This document shows positions 52,099 through 64,000 of a stretch of DNA of 64,000 bases, in pieces. The translations under genes were made by a program, and so were the position numbers. The first letter of the stretch is position 1. Every line of letters begins with the position of its first letter. The notes beneath the pieces are model-generated. The model worked only from the letters and a program-made list of their open reading frames with translations, was not told the origin of the DNA and did no database searches. Source of the stretch: Pseudomonas protegens CHA0 (GTDB taxonomy: Bacteria > Pseudomonadota > Gammaproteobacteria > Pseudomonadales > Pseudomonadaceae); the NCBI RefSeq assembly GCF_000397205.1, contig NC_021237.1, positions 6,083,001-6,147,000 of the forward strand, in the 5' to 3' direction.

Positions 52099-53493
52099 CT
52101 AGGCTTCGCTCGCCGACGGCGCTGGATTGACCAGCTGCTCGAGGGTCGTGCGATCCAATAATTCGGTGTCCAATTTGATGTAAATGGCGGCCTCTTCGGC
52201 CACCACTACGGCATCTGTTACCCCAACAACGGCCTTCAGGCGCTCGGCCAGGCCGGCTTCGCGGATCGCTTCGGGCGATAACGGCAAGCGCAGGCTCGTC
52301 ACATACGGGGGCTCGCGCATGGTAACAGCAAAGGCCAGCCAGAGTGCAGCCAGGACTGCGCATCCAAGGAACACAGCCGACAAACCGCCATGCTGGAACA
52401 ACCAGCCGCCGAGGATGCCGCCCAGTGCCGAACCGAGGAACTGGCTGGTGGAATACACCCCCATCGCCGTTCCTTTACCACCCGCCGGCGAAACCTTGCT
52501 GATCAGCGACGGCAAGGACGCTTCCAGCAGGTTGAACGCGGTGAAGAACACCACGGTACCAATCACCAGCGCCCGCAGGCTGTCGCCGAACTCCCAGAAG
52601 AATAGCTCGGTGAGCAGCAGCGTACTGACCGCGCCCAACAGAACTCGTTTCATTTTGCGTTTCTTCTCGCCGTAGATGATGAACGGGATCATGGCGAAGA
52701 ACGAAATCAGCAGTGCGGTGAGGTAGACCCACCAGTGCTGCTCCTTGGGCAGGCCGGCTTTTTCCACCAGCGCCAGGGGCAAGGCCACGAAGCTCGACAT
52801 GAGCATCGCGTGCAACACGAAGATACCAAGATCCAGGCGCAGCAGATCGGGGTGCTTGAGGGTCGGGATCAGCGCCTGGCGCGCCACTCCGGATTCCCGG
52901 TGCTGCAGCGGCCCGGTTGAGCGCGGCACCATGAAGGCGATGATCAGAATGCCCACCAGGGCCATGGCCCCGGTGGCCAGGAACAGCCCCGAAAGCCCGA
53001 AACTGCGGGTCAGCAGCGGGCCCACCACCATGGCCACGGCAAAGGAGAGGCCGATGGTCATGCCAATCATGGCCATGGCCTTGGTCCGGTGCTGTTCGCG
53101 GGTCAGGTCGGAAAGCAGCGCCATCACCGCCGCGGAAATTGCGCCGGCGCCCTGCAGGATACGCCCGGCGATCACCCCCCAGATCGAATCGGCGTTGGCC
53201 GCCAGCACACTGCCCAGGGCGAACACGATCAACCCCAGGTAGATAACCGGACGACGACCGATACGGTCGGAAATGATCCCGAAGGGAATCTGGAACACTG
53301 CCTGGGTCAGGCCATAGGCACCAATCGCCAGCCCGATCAGGGTCGGGGTCGCTCCTGCGAGATCCATTCCATAGGTCGCCAGGACCGGCAGTACCATGAA
53401 CATGCCAAGCATACGGAAGGCGAACACCAGGGCCAGCCCGCTTGCCGCGCGGGTCTCGCTGCCACTCATGCGTTCGTTGTGGGGATCGTGCAT
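52099..53493 (-). CDS. MFS transporter with C-terminal soluble extension
   Basis: A 464-residue transporter with about 12 helices. FGIISDRIGRRPVIYLGL is the MFS loop 2-3 signature. After the last helix a roughly 70-residue soluble tail (EPPYVTSLRLPLS ... YIKLDTELLDRTTLEQLV) resembles a small alpha/beta, ferredoxin-like regulatory fold. The ATG at 53493 has GAGG eight bases upstream. Placement between ssb and uvrA is conserved in pseudomonads. Substrate unknown. Confidence 0.85.
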   Translation of the reverse strand: MHDPHNERMSGSETRAASGLALVFAFRMLGMFMVLPVLATYGMDLAGATPTLIGLAIGAYGLTQAVFQIPFGIISDRIGRRPVIYLGLIVFALGSVLAANADSIWGVIAGRILQGAGAISAAVMALLSDLTREQHRTKAMAMIGMTIGLSFAVAMVVGPLLTRSFGLSGLFLATGAMALVGILIIAFMVPRSTGPLQHRESGVARQALIPTLKHPDLLRLDLGIFVLHAMLMSSFVALPLALVEKAGLPKEQHWWVYLTALLISFFAMIPFIIYGEKKRKMKRVLLGAVSTLLLTELFFWEFGDSLRALVIGTVVFFTAFNLLEASLPSLISKVSPAGGKGTAMGVYSTSQFLGSALGGILGGWLFQHGGLSAVFLGCAVLAALWLAFAVTMREPPYVTSLRLPLSPEAIREAGLAERLKAVVGVTDAVVVAEEAAIYIKLDTELLDRTTLEQLVNPAPSASEA

Positions 53494-53671
53494 GGATAAA
53501 CCTCATGTGAACCGGCGGCGATTCTACCAGTCGGATCGATTGAGGGGGTATATGGCGACGCTTTGCCGCGCAGCCCATGCCAGCGATCAAAAAAGCGCCG
53601 AACGATAGTGTGCATCCATCCAGTGTTTGGTTTTATACTCCTGCCTTTACGCCCGCCGATCGAGGCCACTT

Positions 53672-56506
<2,835 letters not shown>

Positions 56507-56514
56507 GGCCCATG

Positions 56515-56553
56515 AAAAAGCCCCTGGCACTTGACGGTGCCAGGGGCTTTTTT
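56515..56553 (+). terminator. Terminator after uvrA
   Basis: A 12-bp stem AGCCCCTGGCAC / GTGCCAGGGGCT with loop TTGACG, flanked by A5 and T6. Confidence 0.93.
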
Positions 56554-56584
56554 GTCTCTAGGGGTTGCTGCGCTTCCCGCAGAA

Positions 56585-56599
56585 GCGAGCTTTGCTCGC
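56585..56599. repeat. REP-like hairpin
   Basis: GCGAGC-TTT-GCTCGC, a short relative of the Pseudomonas REP family, lies between the convergent uvrA and ferritin genes. Confidence 0.45.
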
Positions 56600-56624
56600 G
56601 AACAGGCAGCAAAACCTAAGGCAA

Positions 56625-57089
56625 TCAGAACTGCGATTGCAGGTAGTTCTCCAGGCCGATGGACTTGATCAGGCCCAACTGCTTCTCCAGCCAGTAGGTG
56701 TGATCTTCCTCGGTATCCGCCAGCTGGATGCGCAAGATGTCGCGGCTGACATAGTCCTTGTGCAACTCGCACAGCTCGATGCCTTTGCACAACGCGGCGC
56801 GCACCTTGTATTCCAGGCGCAGGTCGCTGGCCAGCATCTCCGGCACCGTGGTTCCGGTGTCGAGATCGTCAGGGCGCATGCGCGGACTACCTTCGAGCAT
56901 CAGGATGCGGCGCATCAGGGCGTCGGCGTGTTGCGCCTCCTCTTCCATTTCATGGTTGATACGCTCATAGAGCTTGGTAAAGCCCCAGTCTTCGTACATC
57001 CGCGAGTGGATGAAATATTGGTCTCGTGCTGCCAGCTCGCCCGTCAGCAACGTGTTGAGGTAATCGATTACGTCCGGGTGACCTTGCAT
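56625..57089 (-). CDS. ftnA: Ferritin of the bacterioferritin family lacking the haem Met (FtnA-type)
   Basis: A 154-residue ferritin. The diiron ligands E18, E51, H54, E94 region and the later Glu/His pair are readable ([27 protein letters not shown]). The haem-binding Met52 of bacterioferritins is Ala here (E51-A52-Q53-H54), as in P. aeruginosa FtnA, formerly called BfrA. The start at 57089 follows GGGAG. It lies downstream of katA, behind a terminator. It stores iron, probably as a 24-mer. Confidence 0.88.
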   Translation of the reverse strand: MQGHPDVIDYLNTLLTGELAARDQYFIHSRMYEDWGFTKLYERINHEMEEEAQHADALMRRILMLEGSPRMRPDDLDTGTTVPEMLASDLRLEYKVRAALCKGIELCELHKDYVSRDILRIQLADTEEDHTYWLEKQLGLIKSIGLENYLQSQF

Positions 57090-57200
57090 CGCCCTACATC
57101 TCCCTGCTTGAAAGTGGATAGTTTGAACCAAGCTGACTTGCAGGTCACTTAGAAATAGCTGAAAAAGTGAAGAATATCTGAGAAAACCAGTAGAAATAAC

Positions 57201-57227
57201 GCAAAAACCGCCCAAATGAGGGCGGTT
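57201..57227 (-). terminator. Terminator after katA
   Basis: An 8-bp stem AACCGCCC / GGGCGGTT with a 6-base loop, followed on the minus strand by TTTTTGC. Confidence 0.85.
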
Positions 57228-57244
57228 CTGCTTCTTATTTAGAC

Positions 57245-58693
57245 TTACTTGAGCGATACGCCCAAAGCTTTGGCGATGCCTTCGCCGTAAGCCGGGTCGG
57301 CCTTGTAGAAATGCTGCAACTGCCGATCAACCACATCAGCCGTCACTCCAGCCATGGCGCCCGCGATGTTATTGATCAGCAATGCCTTCTGCTCATCGTT
57401 CATCAGGCGGAACAACGCACCAGCGTGGCTGTAGTAGTCGGTGTCTTCACGATGATCGTAGCGGTCCGCAGCACCGCTGAGTGCCAGGGCCGGCTCGGCA
57501 TAACGTGGAGCCTGCTTCGGCGCATCGCCATAGCTGTTGGGCTCGTAGTTAGGCGCCGCACCACCATTGGTACCGAAAGCCATGGAGCCGTCGCGCTGGT
57601 AGCTGTTCACCGGGCTCAATGGAGCGTTCACCGGCAACTGTTGGTGGTTGGTACCCACACGGTAGCGATGCGCGTCGGCGTATGCGAATACCCGGCCTTG
57701 CAGCATGCGGTCCGGCGAAAGACCTACCCCAGGTACCATGTTGCTAGGGCCGAATGCAGCCTGCTCGACCTCTGCAAAGTAATTCAACGGGTTGCGGTTC
57801 AGTTCCAGCTCACCCACTTCGATCAACGGGAACTCTTTCTGCGACCAGGTCTTGGTCACATCGAAGGGGTTCTCGTAATGCGCGGTGGCTTGAGCTTCGG
57901 TCATGACCTGGATACACACGCTCCATTTCGGAAACTCACCGCGCTCGATCGCATTGAACAGGTCGCGCTGGGCGTAATCAGGATCGGTACCGGCCAGGCG
58001 CGCTGCGTCAGCCGGCGCCAGGTTCTTGATGCCCTGCTTGGTCTTGTAGTGCCACTTGACCCAGTGCCGCTCACCCTTGGCGTTGATCAGGCTGTAGGTG
58101 TGGCTGCCAAAGCCATGCATGTGGCGGTAGCCGTCCGGAATACCCCGATCGGAAAACAGAATGGTTACCTGGTGCAGCGCCTCGGGCGAATGGGACCAGA
58201 AATCCCACATCATCTGGGCACTTTTCAGATTGCTCTGGGGCAAGCGCTTCTGGGTGTGAATAAAGTCGGGAAACTTCAGCGGGTCGCGAATGAAGAACAC
58301 CGGGGTGTTGTTGCCTACGATGTCCCAGTTGCCTTCTTCGGTGTAGAACTTGAGGGCAAAGCCGCGTGGGTCCCGCTCGGTGTCTGCCGAACCACGCTCG
58401 CCGCCCACCGTGGAAAAACGCAGGAAGGTCGGAGTCTTCTTGCCTACCGCCTCAAACAACTTGGCGCTGGTGTACTCGGTGATATCACGAGAAACGGTGA
58501 AAGTGCCATAGGCGCCTGAACCCTTGGCGTGCACGCGACGCTCGGGAATATTCTCGCGGTTGAAATGGGCGAGCTTTTCGATCAGGTGAAAATCGTCGAG
58601 AAGCAGAGGGCCCCGGGGGCCGGCGGAACGAGAGTTCTGGTTATCAGCGACAGGAGCGCCACTTGCGGTAGTAAGAGTTTTGGTCTGGCTCAT
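57245..58693 (-). CDS. katA: Monofunctional haem catalase KatA
   Basis: A 482-residue small-subunit catalase that splits hydrogen peroxide. The catalytic His is in [10 protein letters not shown], the Asn in [10 protein letters not shown], and the haem-ligand Tyr in [12 protein letters not shown]. The ATG at 58693 has AGGAAG seven bases upstream; a TTG two codons earlier is less likely. The length equals that of P. aeruginosa KatA. Together with FtnA it protects against peroxide-driven iron chemistry. Confidence 0.97.
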   Translation of the reverse strand: MSQTKTLTTASGAPVADNQNSRSAGPRGPLLLDDFHLIEKLAHFNRENIPERRVHAKGSGAYGTFTVSRDITEYTSAKLFEAVGKKTPTFLRFSTVGGERGSADTERDPRGFALKFYTEEGNWDIVGNNTPVFFIRDPLKFPDFIHTQKRLPQSNLKSAQMMWDFWSHSPEALHQVTILFSDRGIPDGYRHMHGFGSHTYSLINAKGERHWVKWHYKTKQGIKNLAPADAARLAGTDPDYAQRDLFNAIERGEFPKWSVCIQVMTEAQATAHYENPFDVTKTWSQKEFPLIEVGELELNRNPLNYFAEVEQAAFGPSNMVPGVGLSPDRMLQGRVFAYADAHRYRVGTNHQQLPVNAPLSPVNSYQRDGSMAFGTNGGAAPNYEPNSYGDAPKQAPRYAEPALALSGAADRYDHREDTDYYSHAGALFRLMNDEQKALLINNIAGAMAGVTADVVDRQLQHFYKADPAYGEGIAKALGVSLK

Positions 58694-58747
58694 GCTCAAT
58701 CTTCCTCTGTCAGTCTGTGAAACTGCCGGCTAATCGGCTGACAAAGA

Positions 58748-58776
58748 GTATTGACCACCAGTGTTACAACATCCAA
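58748..58776 (-). promoter_or_regulatory. Putative katA promoter
   Basis: On the minus strand TTGGAT (58776-58771) and CAATAC (58753-58748) are 17 bases apart, about 55 bases before the katA ATG. The match to sigma70 is fair. No certain OxyR site was identified. Confidence 0.4.
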
Positions 58777-58823
58777 TGCATTACACATTAGCTAACGATA
58801 GAAATATCCAATATAGGCAGACA

Positions 58824-58849
58824 CAAAAAACCGGGCGCTAGGCCCGGTT
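58824..58849 (-). terminator. Terminator of the alpha ribosomal operon
   Basis: A 7-bp stem ACCGGGC / GCCCGGT with a 5-base loop, followed by T6 on the minus strand, 21 bases past the rplQ stop. Confidence 0.9.
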
Positions 58850-58869
58850 CCTTGTTTCAGACTGACGTC

Positions 58870-59256
58870 TTACTCAGCGGATACAGCTTCACCGCCGACA
58901 GCACGATCAACCAGTTCAACGTACGCCATAGGAGCGTTGTCGCCAGCGCGGAAACCGCACTTGAGGATGCGCAGGTAGCCACCCTCACGGGTAGCGTAGC
59001 GCTTGCCCAGGTCGTTGAAGAGCTTACCAACGATAGCTTTCGAACGAGTACGGTCGAAAGCCAGACGGCGGTTAGCCAGGCTGTCTGTCTTGGCCAAAGT
59101 GATCAGCGGCTCGGCAACGCGGCGCAGTTCTTTAGCTTTCGGCAGTGTAGTTTTGATCAGCTCGTGCTCGAACAGCGACACCGCCATGTTCTGGAACATG
59201 GCCTTGCGGTGCGAGCTGGTGCGGCTCAGGTGACGCCCACTTTTACGATGACGCAT
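58870..59256 (-). CDS. rplQ: 50S ribosomal protein L17
   Basis: A 128-residue ribosomal protein near the exit tunnel. [20 protein letters not shown] is the conserved N-terminus. It is the last gene of the alpha operon rpsM-rpsK-rpsD-rpoA-rplQ. The length is normal for the genus. Confidence 0.98.
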   Translation of the reverse strand: MRHRKSGRHLSRTSSHRKAMFQNMAVSLFEHELIKTTLPKAKELRRVAEPLITLAKTDSLANRRLAFDRTRSKAIVGKLFNDLGKRYATREGGYLRILKCGFRAGDNAPMAYVELVDRAVGGEAVSAE

Positions 59257-59298
59257 GGTTCATTCCTTACCAAACACAACGTTCGGTGATTACGACGA

Positions 59299-60300
59299 TC
59301 AGGCAGTCGCCTTGTCGTCCTTCTTAAGACTTGCAGGCGGCCAGTTGTCGAGGCGCATGCCGAGGGACAGACCGCGGGAGGCCAGAACGTCCTTGATTTC
59401 AGTCAAGGATTTCTTGCCCAGGTTCGGAGTCTTCAACAGTTCTACTTCGGTACGCTGAATCAGGTCGCCGATGTAGTAAATGTTTTCCGCCTTAAGGCAG
59501 TTAGCCGAACGTACAGTCAGTTCCAGATCGTCAACCGGGCGAAGCAGGATCGGATCGATCTCGTCTTCCTGCTCGACTACCACTGGCTCACTGTCACCCT
59601 TGAGGTCGACGAACGCAGCCAACTGCTGTTGCAGGATGGTTGCAGCACGACGGATAGCCTCTTCAGGATCCAGAGTACCGTTGGTTTCCAGATCAATAAC
59701 CAGCTTGTCCAGGTTAGTACGCTGCTCGACACGGGCGTTTTCCACCACGTATGCGATACGGCGAACCGGGCTGAACGAAGAGTCGAGCTGCAAGCGACCA
59801 ATGCTGCGGCTTTCGTCTTCATCGCTCTGACGCGAGTCGGCCGGTTCATAACCACGACCACGAGCTACTACGAGCTTCATGTTCAGGGCGCCGTTAGACG
59901 CCAGGTTAGCGATTACGTGATCGGGATTAACGATCTCGACATCATGATCCAGCTGAATATCGGCAGCGGTAACCACCCCCGAACCCTTCTTCGACAAGGT
60001 CAGCGTAACTTCGTCACGGCCGTGCAGCTTGATAGCCAGACCTTTAAGGTTCAACAGGATTTCAATTACGTCTTCCTGTACACCTTCGATGGCGCTGTAC
60101 TCGTGGAGCACACCGTCAATCTCGGCCTCGACTACTGCACAGCCGGGCATTGAGGACAACAGGATGCGGCGCAGCGCGTTGCCCAGGGTGTGGCCAAAAC
60201 CACGCTCGAGAGGCTCGAGGGTGATCTTGGCGCGGGTTGGACTGACAACCTGCACATCAATGTGGCGGGGTGTCAGGAACTCATTTACCGAAATCTGCAT
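59299..60300 (-). CDS. rpoA: RNA polymerase alpha subunit
   Basis: A 333-residue subunit. The N-terminal dimerisation domain has [20 protein letters not shown], and the C-terminal domain keeps the UP-element/activator surface ([24 protein letters not shown]). The domain linker is around residues 230-245. It starts between rpsD and rplQ, as usual. Confidence 0.99.
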   Translation of the reverse strand: MQISVNEFLTPRHIDVQVVSPTRAKITLEPLERGFGHTLGNALRRILLSSMPGCAVVEAEIDGVLHEYSAIEGVQEDVIEILLNLKGLAIKLHGRDEVTLTLSKKGSGVVTAADIQLDHDVEIVNPDHVIANLASNGALNMKLVVARGRGYEPADSRQSDEDESRSIGRLQLDSSFSPVRRIAYVVENARVEQRTNLDKLVIDLETNGTLDPEEAIRRAATILQQQLAAFVDLKGDSEPVVVEQEDEIDPILLRPVDDLELTVRSANCLKAENIYYIGDLIQRTEVELLKTPNLGKKSLTEIKDVLASRGLSLGMRLDNWPPASLKKDDKATA

Positions 60301-60322
60301 GGATGCACCTATTTTCTAGCCC

Positions 60323-60943
60323 TTACTTGGAGTAGAGCTCGACAATCAGGCTTTCGTTGATGTCGGCGGACAGATCACTGCGAGCTGGAACGTTCTTGAA
60401 AACGCCCGACTTCTTCTCAGTGTCTACTTCTACCCATTCTACGCGGCCACGTTGAGCACACAGATCGAGAGCTTGGACAATGCGAAGTTGATTTTTTGCT
60501 TTCTCGCGAACAGCGACCACGTCACCAGCACGAACCTGGTAGGACGGAACGTTAACGGTCTGACCGTTTACGCTGATCGACTTGTGCGATACCAGCTGAC
60601 GGGATTCGGCACGAGTAGAACCGAAGCCCATGCGGTACACAACGTTGTCCAGACGGCATTCGAGCAGTTGCAACAGGTTTTCGCCGGTTGCGCCCTTCTT
60701 GCCAGCTGCTTGTTTGTAGTAGCCGCTGAATTGACGCTCGAGTACGCCGTAGATACGACGAACTTTTTGCTTTTCACGCAGCTGGGTGCCGTAGTCGGAT
60801 TGACGACCGCGACGCTGGCCGTGGATGCCAGGAGCTGCTTCGATGTTGCACTTGGATTCGATAGCGCGCACGCCGCTCTTCAGGAAGAGATCGGTGCCTT
60901 CGCGACGAGCCAGTTTGCATTTTGGACCAATGTAACGAGCCAT
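60323..60943 (-). CDS. rpsD: 30S ribosomal protein S4
   Basis: A 206-residue primary 16S-binding protein. [20 protein letters not shown] opens it, and the S4 RNA-binding domain ([21 protein letters not shown]) is intact. In enterobacteria S4 represses the alpha operon by binding its mRNA. Confidence 0.99.
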   Translation of the reverse strand: MARYIGPKCKLARREGTDLFLKSGVRAIESKCNIEAAPGIHGQRRGRQSDYGTQLREKQKVRRIYGVLERQFSGYYKQAAGKKGATGENLLQLLECRLDNVVYRMGFGSTRAESRQLVSHKSISVNGQTVNVPSYQVRAGDVVAVREKAKNQLRIVQALDLCAQRGRVEWVEVDTEKKSGVFKNVPARSDLSADINESLIVELYSK

Positions 60944-60961
60944 TCTTTACAATCTCCTGGA

Positions 60962-61351
60962 TTACACGCGGCGCTTCTTCGGCGGACGGCACCCGTTGTG
61001 CGGGATTGGCGTCACGTCGGTGATGCTGGCGATCTTGTAGCCACAGCCGTTCAAAGCGCGGACTGCGGATTCACGACCTGGACCTGGACCCTTGACGTTG
61101 ACGTCGAGGTTTTTCAGGCCATATTCCAGCGCAGCTTGACCAGCACGCTCAGCAGCTACTTGAGCAGCGAACGGGGTGGACTTGCGAGAACCGCGGAAAC
61201 CCGAACCACCGGAGGTTGCCCAGGAAAGAGCGTTACCTTGACGGTCGGTGATGGTCACGATGGTGTTGTTGAAAGACGCGTGGATGTGGGCGATGCCATC
61301 AACCACTGTCTTTTTAATCTTTTTACGAGGACGAGCAGCAGGTTTTGCCAT
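60962..61351 (-). CDS. rpsK: 30S ribosomal protein S11
   Basis: A 129-residue platform protein. [20 protein letters not shown] and the C-terminal [16 protein letters not shown] are diagnostic. It lies between rpsM and rpsD. Confidence 0.99.
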   Translation of the reverse strand: MAKPAARPRKKIKKTVVDGIAHIHASFNNTIVTITDRQGNALSWATSGGSGFRGSRKSTPFAAQVAAERAGQAALEYGLKNLDVNVKGPGPGRESAVRALNGCGYKIASITDVTPIPHNGCRPPKKRRV

Positions 61352-61381
61352 GACTAAATTCCTGTCGATTCGCTGGTGCGA

Positions 61382-61738
61382 TTACTTGCGGATCGGCTTA
61401 CGCGGACCTTTGCGAGTACGCGCGTTGGTCTTGGTACGCTGACCGCGCACTGGAAGACCACGACGATGGCGCAGACCGCGGTAGCAGCCCAGATCCATCA
61501 AGCGTTTGATTTTCATGTTGATTTCGCGACGCAGGTCACCTTCAGTGGTGAACTTCGCCACTTCGCCACGCAGCTGTTCAATTTGCTCGTCGCTCAGATC
61601 CTTGATCTTCGCAGCTGGGTTGACCCCAGTCACCGCGCAGATTTTCTGCGCAGTAGTGCGACCAACACCATAGATGTAGGTCAGCGAGATAACAGTATGC
61701 TTGTTATCTGGAATGTTAACGCCTGCAATACGGGCCAT
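61382..61738 (-). CDS. rpsM: 30S ribosomal protein S13
   Basis: A 118-residue head protein that contacts P-site tRNA and the large subunit. [19 protein letters not shown] and the basic tail [15 protein letters not shown] are typical. It is the first gene of the alpha operon, behind the promoter at 61798-61826. Confidence 0.99.
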   Translation of the reverse strand: MARIAGVNIPDNKHTVISLTYIYGVGRTTAQKICAVTGVNPAAKIKDLSDEQIEQLRGEVAKFTTEGDLRREINMKIKRLMDLGCYRGLRHRRGLPVRGQRTKTNARTRKGPRKPIRK

Positions 61739-61797
61739 TCAGTGGGACTCCAATTGACAGCTACCTACGCCCCGGAAGCCAAGAAATAGGGCGCGAG

Positions 61798-61826
61798 ATA
61801 ATATCGCTGTAATAACAAATAATCAA
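61798..61826 (-). promoter_or_regulatory. Strong sigma70-like promoter of the alpha operon
   Basis: On the minus strand TTGATT (61826-61821) and TATTAT (61803-61798) are spaced exactly 17 bases. The mRNA leader would be about 50 bases to the rpsM ATG. Confidence 0.7.
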
Positions 61827-61850
61827 CCCGGCAGCGCACTAGCTGCCGGG
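61827..61850 (-). terminator. Hairpin after rpmJ, abutting the rpsM promoter
   Basis: A 9-bp stem CCCGGCAGC / GCTGCCGGG with loop GCACTA. On the minus strand the following TTGATTATTTGTTATT is T-rich and is also the -35 region of the next promoter. Confidence 0.75.
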
Positions 61851-61868
61851 CTTGAAGCACAATCACAC

Positions 61869-61985
61869 TCAGCCTTGGCGCTGTTTGTGACGCGGTTCCG
61901 CGCTGCAAATTACTCGAACAACACCTTCGCGGCGAATAATCTTGCAGTTACGGCACAGCTTTTTCACCGATGCACGAACTTTCAT
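61869..61985 (-). CDS. rpmJ: 50S ribosomal protein L36
   Basis: A 38-residue protein ([15 protein letters not shown]... ending HKQRQG). The zinc ligands C11, C14, C27 and H33 are kept, so this is the zinc-binding form. It is the last gene of the spc operon after secY. Confidence 0.97.
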
Positions 61986-62009
61986 CACCAACTCCTCGAA
62001 CCTTATGGA

Positions 62010-63338
62010 TTAGCGCAGCATGCCGCTGCCGTAACCCTTCAGGTTGGCTTTCTTCATCAGGGATTCGTACTGGTGGGAAACGAGGTGCGATTGTACTTGC
62101 GACATAAAGTCCATAACAACCACGACCACGATCAGCAACGAGGTCCCGCCAAGGTAGAACGGAACGTTTGCAGCAACCACCAGGAACTGGGGCAACAGGC
62201 AGACGGCCGTCATATATAGAGCACCGAACATGGTCAAACGAGTCAGAACGCCATCAATGTAGCGCGCCGACTGCTCACCTGGACGGATGCCCGGAATAAA
62301 GGCACCGGACTTCTTCAGGTTTTCCGCTACGTCTTTCGGATTGAACATCAACGCCGTATAGAAGAAGCAGAAGAAAATAATCCCTGCACTAAACAGCAGA
62401 ATATTCAACGGCTGACCAGGAGCGATCGACTGCGAGATGTCCTGCAACCAGCCCATACCTTCAGACTGACCGAACCAGGCACCCAACGAAGCCGGAAACA
62501 GCAAAATGCTGCTCGCGAAGATAGCAGGAATAACACCGGCCATATTCACTTTCAGCGGCAAGTGGCTGGTCTGCGCAGCAAATACCTTGCGGCCCTGCTG
62601 ACGCTTGGCGTAATGAACAGCAATACGACGCTGACCACGCTCAATGAACACCACAAAACCGATAATCGCTACTGCCAGCAAACCGATCGCAACCAGGGCA
62701 AAAATGTTGATATCACCCTGACGTGCAGACTCGAAAGACTGCCCGATGGCTCTCGGAAGACCGGCGACGATACCTGCGAAAATCAACATCGAGATACCGT
62801 TGCCAACACCACGCTCAGTAATCTGCTCACCCAGCCACATCATGAACATCGCACCAGCCACAAAAGTGGATACCGCGACGAAATGGAAGCCAAAGTCACC
62901 AGTGAACGCAACACCCTGACCCGCCAAGCCAACGGACATGCCGATAGCTTGAACCAGGGCCAGGATGACAGTGCCGTAGCGGGTGTACTGGCTGATCTTG
63001 CGACGGCCAGCTTCACCTTCCTTCTTCAACTGCTCCAACTGCGGGCTGACGGCTGTCATCAACTGCATGATGATCGATGCCGAGATATACGGCATGATCC
63101 CCAGTGCAAAGATGCTCATCCGTTCCAGCGCGCCGCCGGAAAACATGTTGAACAAGCTAAGAATGGTCCCCTCATTCTGTCGAAACAGGTCCGCGAGTCG
63201 GTCAGGGTTGATACCTGGAACCGGGATGTGTGCGCCTATTCGGTAGACGATAATCGCCAAGAACAGAAAACGCAGACGAGCCCAAAGTTCAGACATACCG
63301 CCTTTGCCGAGCGCAGAGAGAGCACCTTGCTTAGCCAT
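62010..63338 (-). CDS. secY: Preprotein translocase subunit SecY
   Basis: A 442-residue inner-membrane channel protein with ten helices. The plug and lateral-gate regions are typical: [42 protein letters not shown] and the cytoplasmic-loop [18 protein letters not shown]. It follows rplO directly in the spc operon. Confidence 0.98.
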   Translation of the reverse strand: MAKQGALSALGKGGMSELWARLRFLFLAIIVYRIGAHIPVPGINPDRLADLFRQNEGTILSLFNMFSGGALERMSIFALGIMPYISASIIMQLMTAVSPQLEQLKKEGEAGRRKISQYTRYGTVILALVQAIGMSVGLAGQGVAFTGDFGFHFVAVSTFVAGAMFMMWLGEQITERGVGNGISMLIFAGIVAGLPRAIGQSFESARQGDINIFALVAIGLLAVAIIGFVVFIERGQRRIAVHYAKRQQGRKVFAAQTSHLPLKVNMAGVIPAIFASSILLFPASLGAWFGQSEGMGWLQDISQSIAPGQPLNILLFSAGIIFFCFFYTALMFNPKDVAENLKKSGAFIPGIRPGEQSARYIDGVLTRLTMFGALYMTAVCLLPQFLVVAANVPFYLGGTSLLIVVVVVMDFMSQVQSHLVSHQYESLMKKANLKGYGSGMLR

Positions 63339-63773
63339 TTATTCCTCGAACTTGCCGCCAGCTGCTTCGATAGCCGCACGCGCACCTTTGGTGGCTGCGA
63401 TACCCTTGATGGTCACAGCGCGAGTAACTTCGCCGGACAGCATGATTTTCACACGCTGAACGTTTTGGTTAATCACGTTGGCATCTTTCAGGGACTGCAC
63501 GGTGACGATGTCGCCTTCCACTTTAGCCAGCTCGGACAGACGCACTTCTGCGCGATCCATGGCCTTCAGGGAAACGAAACCGAACTTCGGCAGGCGACGA
63601 TGCAGCGGCTGTTGACCGCCTTCAAAGCCTGGAGCAATGGTGCCACCGGAGCGGGAAGTCTGACCTTTGTGACCACGGCCACCAGTCTTACCCAAACCAC
63701 TACCGATACCACGGCCCGGACGATGCTTTTCGCGACGGGAACCCGGCGCTGGACTCAGATCATTGAGTTTCAT
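63339..63773 (-). CDS. rplO: 50S ribosomal protein L15
   Basis: A 144-residue protein. The Gly/Arg-rich N-terminus ([20 protein letters not shown]) and the globular C-terminus are as usual. Its stop is adjacent to the secY ATG. Confidence 0.98.
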   Translation of the reverse strand: MKLNDLSPAPGSRREKHRPGRGIGSGLGKTGGRGHKGQTSRSGGTIAPGFEGGQQPLHRRLPKFGFVSLKAMDRAEVRLSELAKVEGDIVTVQSLKDANVINQNVQRVKIMLSGEVTRAVTIKGIAATKGARAAIEAAGGKFEE

Positions 63774-63776
63774 CGA

Positions 63777-63953
63777 TTAACCCTCGACACGCAGCATGTA
63801 GTAAGCCTTGTTGATCATCCCGCGATTCTCGGGAGTATCCTGGACTTCTACAGTGTGACCGATGCGACGCAGACCCAGACCCTTAACGCACAGTTTGTGG
63901 TTAGGGATACGGCCGGTCATGCTTTTGATCAGCGTTACTTTTACGGTAGCCAT
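63777..63953 (-). CDS. rpmD: 50S ribosomal protein L30
   Basis: A 58-residue protein ([20 protein letters not shown]... ending YYMLRVEG). It lies three bases before rplO and just behind rpsE in the spc operon order. Confidence 0.97.
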
Positions 63954-63955
63954 GA

Positions 63956-64000
63956 TCAGATGATCTCCTGGACGCTTTTGCCACGCTTGGCGGCAATGGA
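63956..64000 (-). CDS. rpsE: 30S ribosomal protein S5, C-terminal end only
   Basis: Only the last 14 codons and the stop are in the window ([14 protein letters not shown]), matching the conserved C-terminus of S5. The rest lies beyond the right edge. Confidence 0.9.

Noticed and set aside
53494..53671. LexA box before uvrA
   Set aside because: No CTGT-N8-ACAG match was found on reading the region.

Overview
The window is a high-GC gammaproteobacterial chromosome segment, almost certainly a Pseudomonas of the fluorescens complex (P. protegens/P. chlororaphis-like). The gene order is the Pseudomonas core order: xseB-ispA-dxs, then the nrdR-ribD-ribC-ribB-ribH-nusB-thiL-pgpA cluster, a zinc-type uptake cluster followed by oprG, and at the right end ssb-MFS-uvrA-ferritin-katA-rplQ-rpoA-rpsD-rpsK-rpsM-rpmJ-secY-rplO-rpmD-rpsE. 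Intergenic repeats of the GTAGGAGCCGGCTTGCCGGCGAA type are also typical of this group. No rRNA, tRNA, CRISPR array, insertion sequence or prophage was seen.

Left core block (1-24,801). A truncated yfaA-yfaP pair is followed by xseB-ispA-dxs (isoprenoid precursors) and btuB. On the minus strand lie nrdR through pgpA (riboflavin, thiamine and lipid housekeeping), a periplasmic binding protein, ribA, a small membrane protein and a BtuF-like protein, many with 1-4 nt stop/start overlaps. Then come ybaY-like lipoprotein, a methyltransferase and ybbN. The zinc-type module (DUF2796/ZrgA, ABC ATPase, FtsX-like permease, DUF3299) has a good Zur-box candidate. oprG/ompW has an Anr/FNR-type box well placed for activation. 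Two NAD-dependent epimerase-type genes close the block.

Middle block (24,992-34,830). The genes are lhr helicase, a 124-bp tandem repeat built of inverted REP-like sequences, an MscS-family channel, an MFS exporter, a GlxA-type regulator and a cysteine hydrolase.

Accessory block (34,831-51,482). A 730-bp leader, parts of it only about 30% GC, precedes a 12-gene, 15.9-kb, same-strand operon. The first six genes are a complete ebo set (order D-C-A-B-E-F), known in P. fluorescens NZI7 as the GacS-regulated EDB ('edible') cluster that deters nematode grazing, and in cyanobacteria as the group that moves the scytonemin precursor to the periplasm. EboD here carries an N-terminal DedA/VTT-like membrane domain. 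The last six genes have no assigned function. They include two exported proteins with one C-terminal CXXCH, two large proteins without signal peptides that are paralogous to each other, a Cys-containing exported protein, and a final beta-propeller protein resembling ScyD/ScyE. The second half looks like a duplicated (CXXCH protein + large partner) module, translationally coupled to eboF. It is the best candidate in the window for an undescribed system.

Right core block (51,524-64,000). ssb and an MFS gene diverge from uvrA. A ferritin lacking the bacterioferritin haem ligand and katA follow, then the alpha and spc ribosomal operons on the minus strand, ending inside rpsE. A strong promoter for rpsM abuts the terminator hairpin behind rpmJ.
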